A DNA stretch of 64,000 nucleotides from Gaetbulibacter sp. 4G1 (GTDB taxonomy: Bacteria; Bacteroidota; Bacteroidia; Flavobacteriales; Flavobacteriaceae), in contig NZ_MDVN01000022.1 in assembly GCF_002741945.1 (NCBI RefSeq), forward strand, positions 62,001-126,000, written 5' to 3'. The notes beneath the pieces were generated by a model. The model had not been told where the DNA came from. It saw only the letters and a program-made list of their open reading frames with translations, and made no database searches. Below are positions 35,689 to 43,600 of this stretch, in pieces; the stretch's first letter is position 1; each line of letters starts with the position of its first letter. The position numbers and the translations under genes are program-made.

Positions 35689-36753
35689 ATGACAATAAAC
35701 GATTTAGGTTTTTATAAACAATTAGAAATATATCGACAAGAACATCAATTGGACTCTTTTGAAGTTGCTCGTGTAGTTTCTGAACATAAAGATAGATACA
35801 CAATTAAAACCGTTTCTAACGAATTGGAGGCTGAACTTATTGGAAATTTAAGATTTACAGCAGAATTCAAATACGATTTACCTGTTGTCGGAGATTGGGT
35901 AGCTATTAATGAATATGATGACAATAAGGCGTTAATCCATTTTGTATATCCAAGAACGTCTATATTAGCAAGAAAAGCAGTTGGTAAACTTGGTAAAACT
36001 CAAATAATTGCAACTAATATTGATCTTGGCTTAATTGTTCAATCAGTAAATCGAGATTTTAATTTAAACCGAATTGAACGCTATTTAACTATTTGTAATT
36101 CGGCTAATATTAGACCTATTGTTATTATTAGTAAGATTGATCTAATCCAAACATCAGAATTAAATGAAATTTTAAATAAGACTAAAGAACGAATTAAAGG
36201 CGTTTTAATAATTGCAATTAGCAATCAATCAAAAGATGGGATTAGTGAAATAAAACAACAATTAACAAAAGGAAAAACGTATTGTTTGTTAGGTTCTTCG
36301 GGAGTTGGAAAATCAACGCTAATAAATACCTTAATTGGAAAAAATATTATGAATACTGGAAATATTAGTGAAAGTATTGATAGAGGAAAGCACGTTACAA
36401 CTCGCAGAGAATTAATTGTTACAGAAAATGGAATTTTAATTGATAATCCTGGAATGAGAGAAGTTGGAATAACTGACAATTCCAAAGGTCTTGAATTGAC
36501 TTTTGATGAAGTTTCCAATTTAACATTCGACTGTAAATTTAATAACTGTACACATACAAATGAAAAAGGTTGTGCTATTATAAATGCTTTGGAAAACGGA
36601 GAATTAGATTTGGAATCATATCAAAATTTTCGAAAAATGGAACGAGAACGACTATTTTTCGACTCGAGTTCAGAGGAACGTAAAAAGAAAGATAAAGATT
36701 TAGGAAAATTGATTAAAAATGTAGTTAAAGAAAGAAAAAGAAACAAGTACTAA
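35689..36753 (+). CDS. rsgA: RsgA-like ribosome small-subunit GTPase (cassette 3)
   Basis: A 354-aa circularly permuted GTPase. An OB-like N-terminal domain (about 20-90), then G4 SKID (148-151), G1 GSSGVGKST (202-210), G3 DNPG (252-255) and a zinc site C282, C287, H289, C295 (C-x4-C-x-H-x5-C) match RsgA/YjeQ, which checks late 30S maturation. The start at 35689 fits the OB fold; an earlier in-frame ATG at 35599 would overlap the GNAT gene and add 30 aa with no homology. A cassette-borne RsgA is unusual; the chromosomal copy would be expected elsewhere in the genome. Stop at 36753 is inside the cassette's end repeat. Confidence 0.88.
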   Translation: MTINDLGFYKQLEIYRQEHQLDSFEVARVVSEHKDRYTIKTVSNELEAELIGNLRFTAEFKYDLPVVGDWVAINEYDDNKALIHFVYPRTSILARKAVGKLGKTQIIATNIDLGLIVQSVNRDFNLNRIERYLTICNSANIRPIVIISKIDLIQTSELNEILNKTKERIKGVLIIAISNQSKDGISEIKQQLTKGKTYCLLGSSGVGKSTLINTLIGKNIMNTGNISESIDRGKHVTTRRELIVTENGILIDNPGMREVGITDNSKGLELTFDEVSNLTFDCKFNNCTHTNEKGCAIINALENGELDLESYQNFRKMERERLFFDSSSEERKKKDKDLGKLIKNVVKERKRNKY

Positions 36754-36889
36754 ATACAACAACGTATATAAAAAATAGCGGCTTTAATGCTTAAACGAAA
36801 ATGAATTTTATAAATTTAAGGTCAGTTATAATCTGAAAAATTAGTGCGTAAAAATCCGCTACTTTTCATATACAAGAACGTTGTAACAC
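36747..36889 (+). repeat. attC-like cassette element D (126-bp core)
   Basis: ACAACG (36759-36764) and CGTTGT (36879-36884) enclose the core. Left arm TATATAAAAAATAGCGG pairs with right arm TATATGAAAAGTAGCGG (15 of 17) after the extra TTCTTG in the right arm. The central hairpin is weak here (5 bp). TAAATACAAC (36751-36760) ends cassette 3; GTTGTAACAC (36880-36889) starts cassette 4. Confidence 0.83.
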
Positions 36890-36890
36890 A

Positions 36891-37520
36891 TTACTCAAAA
36901 AACTCTGGCAATAAATTTTGAAATTCCTTTTTTCCTTTAGAAGTAAGAAAAGGGAATAATATACTTAAGAATGTATTTACGTGATAATCTATATTTCCTG
37001 TATTCAATTTATTCGAATAAAGATGACTAGAATATAACCAAGTATTACCATAATCAATCATTCTTTCCGCTAGAAAATTATATTCTAATTCAAAAGATGA
37101 TTCTTTCATCAAATCTTTTACTTTCATTTTTTTAAATAACAAGAAACACCCCTCAATTCTTTTTTTATATACCTGTTGAAAATGTTTTTGTACTGTACTA
37201 TTTATACAAATAAGATTATATAAGTCAGTCCAAAAAAAATTATAATCTAACATTCTCCTCATACTTCTCTCAATATCAATTTTAACTTGTTCAATTGAGA
37301 CTTCAACATTAGCTAACAGATCAATTCTTTCGTCAAATTCTGAAACCATTTCAAAATACAAGGCCTCAAAAATATCTTCTCGTTTTTTGTAATGATAATT
37401 TAAATTTCCCGGACTCATATTCATTTTTAAGGCTATCATTCTTATAGTTACATTGTGATATCCTTTTTCATTGAATAAAGTCTTAGCTGCTTCTAAAATT
37501 AGTTTCTTTTTTTTGCTCAT
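36891..37520 (-). CDS. TetR family transcriptional regulator (cassette 4)
   Basis: A 209-aa TetR regulator with HTH KLILEAAKTLFNEKGYHNVTIRMIALKMNMSPGNLNYHYKKREDIFEAL (about 5-52) and a helical C-terminal domain. It is divergent from the hydrolase gene; two direct repeats of TTAGTAAACTTGTCCTAAA (37520-37538 and 37549-37567) fill the shared 54-bp gap and are the likely operators for both genes. This is the only cassette gene on the - strand. The ligand is unknown. Its C-terminal FFE is near the cassette's left end. Confidence 0.86.
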   Translation of the reverse strand: MSKKKKLILEAAKTLFNEKGYHNVTIRMIALKMNMSPGNLNYHYKKREDIFEALYFEMVSEFDERIDLLANVEVSIEQVKIDIERSMRRMLDYNFFWTDLYNLICINSTVQKHFQQVYKKRIEGCFLLFKKMKVKDLMKESSFELEYNFLAERMIDYGNTWLYSSHLYSNKLNTGNIDYHVNTFLSILFPFLTSKGKKEFQNLLPEFFE

Positions 37521-37567
37521 TAGTAAACTTGTCCTAAATAAATATTTTTAGTAAACTTGTCCTAAAA
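37520..37567. promoter_or_regulatory. Two direct operator repeats between divergent cassette-4 genes
   Basis: TTAGTAAACTTGTCCTAAA occurs at 37520-37538 and 37549-37567 (19 bp, 29-bp spacing). Each is a partial inverted repeat (TTAG...CTAA). The first covers a TTG at 37529-37531 and the second covers TAAACTTG at 37552-37559, 20 nt later, fitting the -33/-7 spacing with one -7 mismatch. Likely TetR binding sites that block the hydrolase promoter. Confidence 0.72.
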
Positions 37568-37574
37568 ATACAAA

Positions 37575-38432
37575 ATGAAATCATTATATAAATCACAAAT
37601 TGGAAAAAAAGAGATTATAAGTCTTTATGATCAAAAATTAAAGGACTTAAATATTGATTATAAATACAAACTCATCAATACGAGTTTTGGAAAAACCAAT
37701 ATTATCGTGATTGGAGATTCCTCGAAACCACCAATATTAATAATCCACGGTTCAAATGGATGTGCTCCAATTTCATTAGAAACCTATCCAAATCTTTACA
37801 AAGATTTTCAAGTATTTGCAATAGATGCTCTTGCGCAACCCAATAAAAGTGCGGAAAACAGGTTGAGTATGAAAGACGACAGTTATGGTTTTTGGATGAA
37901 TGAAATTATAAATAAACTAAGCCTAACCGATGTAACTATGGCTGGTTTTTCGTTTGGAGGACTAATTATACTCAAAACATTAATTCAAGATGAAAAAAAC
38001 ATTAAAGAAGTGTTTTTATCTGCTCCTGCTTTTATTGTAAATGGTAATCCTATAGTTTTATTATTTAAGGTTTTTATTCCTATGAAGCTCTATATGAAAA
38101 CTAAAAAATCAAAGTATCTTGAAAAATTTTTAAACACTCTTTTTACAGAACCAGATACATTCGCTCTTGAGTATTTATCAAAAGTGTTTTTATATTTTAA
38201 TATGGACTTCACACCAGTTCCTGTAATAAAAGATTCTGAAGCCAAATTGATAACCACTCCAATAAATATATTTGCCGCAAAAAAAGATATTATGTTTCCT
38301 GGAATAAAAATGCTTAAACGTGCTAGCAAAATTTTTCCATCTTTAAACAATACTATTTTATTAGAAAACTCTAAACACGTCCAAAACAGAATTGATAATA
38401 ATAAAATAGAAAAAATAATATCGAGAAAATAA
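37575..38432 (+). CDS. Alpha/beta-hydrolase (cassette 4)
   Basis: A 285-aa cytoplasmic alpha/beta-hydrolase. The oxyanion-hole segment IIHGSNGC (about 53-60), nucleophile elbow MAGFSFGGLIIL (Ser about 121) and a C-terminal KHVQ (His about 270) fit a Ser-Asp-His triad; the Asp in NIFAAKKDIMFPG is the likely acid. Substrate is unknown; hydrolase plus TetR pairs often handle a small ester or lactone that is also the inducer (inference). Start is the ATG 10 bp after the second operator repeat, and the stop is 2 bp before the cassette's right end. Confidence 0.84.
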   Translation: MKSLYKSQIGKKEIISLYDQKLKDLNIDYKYKLINTSFGKTNIIVIGDSSKPPILIIHGSNGCAPISLETYPNLYKDFQVFAIDALAQPNKSAENRLSMKDDSYGFWMNEIINKLSLTDVTMAGFSFGGLIILKTLIQDEKNIKEVFLSAPAFIVNGNPIVLLFKVFIPMKLYMKTKKSKYLEKFLNTLFTEPDTFALEYLSKVFLYFNMDFTPVPVIKDSEAKLITTPINIFAAKKDIMFPGIKMLKRASKIFPSLNNTILLENSKHVQNRIDNNKIEKIISRK

Positions 38433-38512
38433 CGTATTACAAGAAAGGCTAAAAAAACAGAACCTAACCTACCAAACCGATTTTCCGTATTTTAGCTGGA
38501 ACGTTAGGTGTA
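38426..38512 (+). repeat. Short variant cassette element E
   Basis: Between cassettes 4 and 5. The end of cassette 4 (AATAACGTATTACAAG, 38428-38443) is the reverse complement of its start at 36880 with 12 of 16 matches. GGCTAAAA and TTTTAGCT form the paired arms, with the extra TTCC in the right arm before CGTTAGG (38502-38508). Shorter (about 75-80 bp) than the others. ACCTAAC (38462-38468) also pairs exactly with GTTAGGT (38503-38509), which fits the canonical integron R''/R' consensus. Confidence 0.6.
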
Positions 38513-38531
38513 ATTTGACCAAGCCTTGAAA

Positions 38532-39077
38532 ATGATATTAAAACATGAAAATTTCGTAATCGAAATAACAGATGAATCTGATTTGGATTCAGCAAAATTT
38601 AAGAAACAATATCCAGCCGATTTAGGTCATAAAATAGAATATCAACCTTCCTCTAAACATGGAATTCGAGTAATAGAAAGCGGAATTGAAAAATGTAGCG
38701 CAATATTATTGGAAAATGGAGGCGCAACTAGAATTTCCGAAAACTCATTCCTTATAAAAAAGGACAGAATCTATATCTGCTGTTCTGACAAAGTTTATTG
38801 TTTAAATATAACGGATTTATCTGCTAACTGGAGAAAACAATTTGACATTGCAACCTGTTTTGGAATTTACGAATTTGAAGATGACTTTGTTATACACGGA
38901 GAACTTCAGATTAGCCGAATCGACAAAAACGGAAACGAAAAATGGACTTTCGGAGCCAAAGATATTTTTGTGAATCCAGATGGAAAAAAAGAATTTAAAA
39001 TTAATGGCGACAGAATTGAATTGACAGATTGGGATGGGACGAAATACGAATTAAACTCTGACGGAATTGAAATGTAA
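38532..39077 (+). CDS. Beta-rich protein of unknown function (cassette 5)
   Basis: A 181-aa protein with start ATG at 38532 (TTG at 38526 adds two residues). It has short repeated strands: ILLENGGATRISENSFLI, IYICCSDKVYCLNI, GIYEFEDDFVIHGELQISRIDKNGNEKWTFGAKDIFV and YELNSDGIEM. The GxxIWxF...DIFV pattern resembles small hypothetical proteins found singly in many bacteria; the repeat of bladelike strands suggests a beta-propeller or lipocalin-like fold. No function known. It sits in a cassette whose start (GTTAGGTGTA, 38503) matches its end (TACACCTA-GCAAC, 39084-39096). Confidence 0.65.
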   Translation: MILKHENFVIEITDESDLDSAKFKKQYPADLGHKIEYQPSSKHGIRVIESGIEKCSAILLENGGATRISENSFLIKKDRIYICCSDKVYCLNITDLSANWRKQFDIATCFGIYEFEDDFVIHGELQISRIDKNGNEKWTFGAKDIFVNPDGKKEFKINGDRIELTDWDGTKYELNSDGIEM

Positions 39078-39080
39078 AAA

Positions 39081-39222
39081 AACTACACCTAGCAACGTGT
39101 ATAATTCATTGTTCATTCTATGAGCTTTTGGAAAATCATACGGATTTTCCTATGTTGTGCTTTTGTTTACTTGTTTAGTTCCTAAACAACATAACGAAAT
39201 CTCACACGAATACGTTGGCATG
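39081..39222 (+). repeat. attC-like cassette element F (127-bp core)
   Basis: GCAACG (39092-39097) and CGTTGG (39213-39218) enclose the core. Left arm TGTATAATTCATTG pairs with right arm TGTGAGATTTCGTTATG after the extra TATTCG. Central hairpin GGAAAATC / GATTTTCC (39130-39137, 39143-39150), 5-nt loop. TACACCTA-GCAAC (39084-39096) ends cassette 5. Confidence 0.82.
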
Positions 39223-39276
39223 TATTTGCGAGAAAGACATACGTTACTATTATAAAAATTATTGGATAAAAAAATC

Positions 39277-39906
39277 ATGACTGTAATAAATCAACTTTCA
39301 TCATCATTAGGACATAAAGGGAATGATGCGAATATAGCTTTAGCTAAGGAACTTGCTGAAACTGAAAATAGTGATGCTATTAAAGAACTTGTTGAGAATC
39401 TAAAAAACAAGGATAAAAAAATACAAGCTGATTGTATAAAAACACTTTATGAAGTTGCCTATATAAAACCAGATTTGATTGCGAGTTACTATTCAGAATT
39501 TTTAGAATTATTATCAAACAAAAACAATAGATTGGTTTGGGGTGGAATGATTGCCTTAATGACAATTACAGATTTGAAAAGTAAGGAATTATTTGAATCA
39601 TTAGATTTGATTTCAGATACGGTAAATCAAGGTTCCATTATAACGATTGATTCAGGAGTTGAGATTTACGCAAAGCTTAATAAATACTCGGAATATCAAG
39701 ACAAAGTAGAAAATTTGTTGATTGACCAATTATGGAAATGCCCGATAAAACAATTGCCTAAGTATATGGAAAAATCAATTATTTCGATAACTAAATGGAA
39801 TAAGGAGATTTATAAAAAAATAATTAATGAACGAAAACCGGAATGTGAAAAAGACTCTCAAGTAAAAAGACTTGATAAAGTGTTGAAACAGATTGATAAG
39901 ATATAA
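39277..39906 (+). CDS. HEAT-like helical protein (cassette 6)
   Basis: A 209-aa all-helical protein: the segment KELVENLKNKDKKIQADCIKTLYEVAYIKPDLIASY and NNRLVWGGMIALMTITDLKSKELFES (about 45-110) read as HEAT/armadillo-type repeats, suggesting a protein- or nucleic-acid-binding scaffold. ATG at 39277 gives a clean N-terminus; TTG at 39262 would add five residues. It is last in the array and no right terminal element follows it within the window (I looked for ACATGCCAAC and found none), so its cassette end has been lost or is too decayed. Confidence 0.65.
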   Translation: MTVINQLSSSLGHKGNDANIALAKELAETENSDAIKELVENLKNKDKKIQADCIKTLYEVAYIKPDLIASYYSEFLELLSNKNNRLVWGGMIALMTITDLKSKELFESLDLISDTVNQGSIITIDSGVEIYAKLNKYSEYQDKVENLLIDQLWKCPIKQLPKYMEKSIISITKWNKEIYKKIINERKPECEKDSQVKRLDKVLKQIDKI

Positions 39907-39930
39907 AACGCATTATGAGAATTAGTATAG

Positions 39931-40602
39931 CTAATCTTTAGTAGAATGCTGAATGTATTTACCAACTACAATAGCAGTAACAATTACTAAATAAAACTGC
40001 CCCATTAAACCTGTTATAATAGCTGCTTTTTGAGATAAAGGAGTAGTAGGAACAATATCGCCGTAACCAATAGTCATTAAGGTTATGTAAGAATAATACA
40101 TAATAGAATCTAAGCCTAAAACGACTTTACTGCCATCTATTACAATTCCTTTAAACGAATTAGGCTCTAATAATTCTATAGTAGCAAATAGAAAAAAAGC
40201 AATAAACCCTAAAGAAATATAACCACACATTAAACCAATAACTACAGTATTATTAACCCGTTTAGCTTTCCATATTTGCATGATAATTTGGTGGGTAACT
40301 ATGATATAAAAAATAAAATAAACACTTAATCTTATTAAAAAATTATCTTGAAAATCTGTATCTCTACTTATCATACTACTACCAAAAACAAATAAAGAAA
40401 TGGTAAATAGTATAATTAAAAACCACATCAATTTTTTCTTTTTAGAAATAAGCAAAATTCCTGCTATTGTATTGACTAAAAATAAAATTGGGGTTAAAAC
40501 ATTTTCAAAAAATTCACTAGGAAACAGTAAAGACCCAAACAATATAAATAATTGTGTAGCGAAAAAAATCTCAAATCTATGTTTATATAAATCCTTAATC
40601 AT
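39931..40602 (-). CDS. Potassium-channel-like ion channel protein
   Basis: A 223-aa membrane protein of about six hydrophobic segments with the K+ selectivity filter MTIGYGDIVPTTPLSQKA near residue 180, followed by a final helix (AIITGLMGQFYLVIVTAIVV). The Ion_trans_2 type pore (2-TM) is clear; there is no RCK domain. The start overlaps the last 8 bp of the RND pump gene, so it is translated after the pump in the same transcript. Its physiological role next to an efflux operon is not known. Confidence 0.85.
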   Translation of the reverse strand: MIKDLYKHRFEIFFATQLFILFGSLLFPSEFFENVLTPILFLVNTIAGILLISKKKKLMWFLIILFTISLFVFGSSMISRDTDFQDNFLIRLSVYFIFYIIVTHQIIMQIWKAKRVNNTVVIGLMCGYISLGFIAFFLFATIELLEPNSFKGIVIDGSKVVLGLDSIMYYSYITLMTIGYGDIVPTTPLSQKAAIITGLMGQFYLVIVTAIVVGKYIQHSTKD

Positions 40603-43600
40603 TCAATAGGGTTTCATTGAACTCATAATCTTTATAATTCACCTTAAAAAAGGCACTGTATAATGAAGGTATAAATAACAGTGTAATTACTGTACCAAAT
40701 AATAACCCAACCATTATGCCTATAGCCATGCCTTCCCACATTTCACCTCCAGAAATATATAATGGTATTAAGCCTAAAACGGTAGTAAATGTAGCCAGAA
40801 GTATGGGGCGAAAGCGTTGTAAACAGGCTGCTATAACTGCATCCTGTTCTGTTCTACCTAAATCTCGTTCTTCTATTTCCATACGGTCAATAAGTACGAT
40901 AGCATTATTAATTACAATTCCTGCTAAAGAGATTACTCCTAAAAACGGCATAAACCCAAACGCTTCTCTAAAAATTAACAACCCAATTACTACACCAATA
41001 ATTCCTAAAGGAATAGTTAACACTACCATGGTCATTTTTCTGAAAGAATTAAACTGAATAATTAAAAGTAAAACAATAATAAACCCAGAAACAGGCAAGT
41101 ACCCAATTACTGAGCCCATACTTTCTGCTGTTTGTTTGGCATCACCTCCAAACTCATAGCGATAGTCTTGTGGCCAATTTTGCTGTTGTTCTTCTAACCA
41201 AGGTGTTATCACTTTGGTGATTTCAGATGCATTCCCACTTGCTCTTAATTCACTAGTTACATTTATAGTTCTACGTAAATCAAAACGTTTAATTTTAGAA
41301 TATTGCCACTGAGGAACTATAGAAGCCACTTGTAATAATGGAACACTCGCTCCTGAGTTTTGCGAATAAATATTTAAAGTTTCTAATGACGCCAAAGATT
41401 GCTGTTGATTATCATCACTGCGCATTAGTATTGGAATCGATTTATCATCTTCACGATATTCACCTGTTTGAAAACCGTCTAAAACTGTCCGTAGAGACGT
41501 TGCGATATCTTCACTACTAACACCAGCGGTTTGCGCTCTGTTTTGATCTATTTCTATTAAGAATTTTTTACTTTTTGGCCCCCAGTCATCCTTAACATTT
41601 TTGGTTCCTGAAATACTTGATAGTTTTAATTTAACAGCTTCAGCTATTTGAGATAACTCATCTGGATTCTGACCTGAGACTTTAATTTCTATCGGCGTTC
41701 CTCCTCCTCCAGCGCCTAAAGCACCTACTTTAATATCTGCATTTGGAAAACTATTAAACGTAAACTTATCTAGTTTCGCAACCATTTTATTGTTTTCATT
41801 AAAAGATGAGGTGTTCACTAAAATGTGTGCGTAATTAGAATTTGCTTCATCTGGCGAATACCCTAAATCATACGACTCTGGTCCTTCTCCTATGTATGAT
41901 GACCAATCTGAAATTCCAGTAGTTCTACTATCATTAACCTGCAACGAATCTGCCATAAATTGCTCAATACGTTTTACAACTTCTGTAGTACGCTCTATTT
42001 TGTTTCCTTCTGGAAGATTAATGTTTATAGTAATCATATTACGATCGCTATCTGGAAAGAAAATAAATGGAATTTTGGTAAAACCATACAAAGAGGCAAA
42101 GAAAATAAGGAAAATGCCAATAATCACTTTCCACTTATTTAACAATGCCAGCAGAATAAGGTCTTTATAATACACTTTAAGTTTATTAATAATTCTATCA
42201 ATAAAGCTTGGTTTCTTTTCCCCTTTAGGGGCTACTTTTAAAAACAGGTAACAGAATAATGTAATAACTGTTAATGCTATTATCCAAGATGATAGTAATG
42301 CAATTGTTATCACAACAAAAATAGGTCCTACAATGTCTCCCATTGTTGTAGGTGATAAAAAGAATGCTAAAAAGGCGGCAGACGTGGTTAAAGTAGAAAT
42401 GAGTAATGGCATCCATAATTCAGAAAAAGCTTCCAACGCTGCTTGCTTTTTGTCTATGCCTTGTTCCATTTTAACCATAATAGTCTCGGCGACCACAATG
42501 GCATTATCCACTAACATTCCTAAAGCCATAATCAAGGCTGCTAACGTCACTTGATTTAATCCTATATTTATAATTCCCATAATCATTAAAGTCATAATGG
42601 TTACAATAGGAATCAAACTGGCAATAACAAAGCCTGTTCTAAAACCCAGAAAGATTAACATAACTAATAATACAATACCTATAGATTGCATAAGGTTTAC
42701 AATAAAGTCGCCAACTTTAACATCTATGTATGTATCTAAAGAAGATACTCTGGTAAGCTCTAGTCCTATTGGTAATTTTTGTTGCCATTCGTTTACAACT
42801 TTATTTACTTCTTCTCCTAGTGTAATTACATTAGCATTTTCTTTTAAGTTAACATGTAATGAAATAGCATCTTTCCCATTAATTCTTACTTTTTGAGTTG
42901 GTGGGTCTATATAAGCCTTTCTTATAGTTGTGATATCTCCTAATTTTACCAATTGCGAGCCATTGCTATTACCAACAGATATAAGCATGTTTCTTATATC
43001 TTCAACCGAATTAAAATTTCCAGTAGGCTCCAATATAATACGCTCATCTCCTAAATTAATTTGCCCGCCAGAATTTAAAATATTAGTAGAAGCTATAGAT
43101 TGTTGTAGTTTAGAAGCAGAGAGCCCATATTCTTTTAACCTCGTATTGTCAAACTCAACAAAAATGCGCTCTTCTTGTTCTCCTCCCATTTCAACTTTTG
43201 CAGCATCAGGTATTTTGATAAGTGCATCTTTTATATCATCTGCATATGTTTTCATTTCTGCATAGGAATAACCGTCAGAAGTTAGGCCAACTACAATACC
43301 ATACACATCTCCTACACCATCATCGTTTAAAGAAGGGTTTACACCCTGAGGTAATCCTTGTAATGCATTTAATTTTCTACGAAGTCGATCCCAAACACCT
43401 TGCATTTTTCCTGATGCTACTTCATCTTTTAAGGTTACGGTAACCACAGACAAGCCTGTTCTAGAAGTACTAGAAACTTCTTTTAATTCAGGGAGTTCTT
43501 GGGCTACTTTTTCTATTTTATCGGTTACTAATTGCTCAACACGTTCTGGTCCAGCGCCTGGAAATTGAGATACTACCGTAGCAACTCTTACCGTATAGGG

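Larger units (their letters stand above)
30758..39906 (+). mobile_element. Cassette array with attC-like palindromic elements (no integrase visible)
   Basis: A 9-kb run of cassettes, each ended by a conserved palindromic element (five of 125-127 bp, one short variant, one degenerate left copy). Cassette starts: 30900, 32418, 33470, 34247, 36880, 38503, 39214. In each, the first bases are the reverse complement of the last bases: GTTGTGTAAC (30900) with 32289-32298; GTTACCACAC (33470) with 34119-34128; GTTGTATTTA (34247) with 36751-36760, all 10/10, and 9/10 for the 32418 cassette. The sequence changes between cassettes, as for integron cassettes with their own R boxes. No end was found for the last cassette. 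Eight of nine genes point rightward. No integrase or transposase gene is visible. Mobility is inferred; the termini are direct observation. Confidence 0.8.

Noticed and set aside
30758-39218. Elements as MITEs or transposon ends
   Set aside because: A transposon would have the same terminal repeat on every copy. Here the ends differ from cassette to cassette and match only within a cassette, which fits cassette recombination better.
32289-39222. CRISPR-like repeat array
   Set aside because: The repeats are about 126 bp, palindromic with variable centres, and are separated by genes of 0.6-2.5 kb, not by spacers.
30758-39906. Integron with an integrase gene
   Set aside because: No tyrosine recombinase, serine recombinase or transposase gene is seen on either strand in or beside the array; only the cassettes are present.
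39907-39945. Palindrome near 39920-39940 as an array end or terminator
   Set aside because: The pairing is imperfect, there is no T-run, and it does not match the terminal sequence of the last cassette.
40716-43443. Several + strand open frames inside the RND pump gene
   Set aside because: They are out of frame with a well-supported 1039-aa pump and have no recognisable domains.
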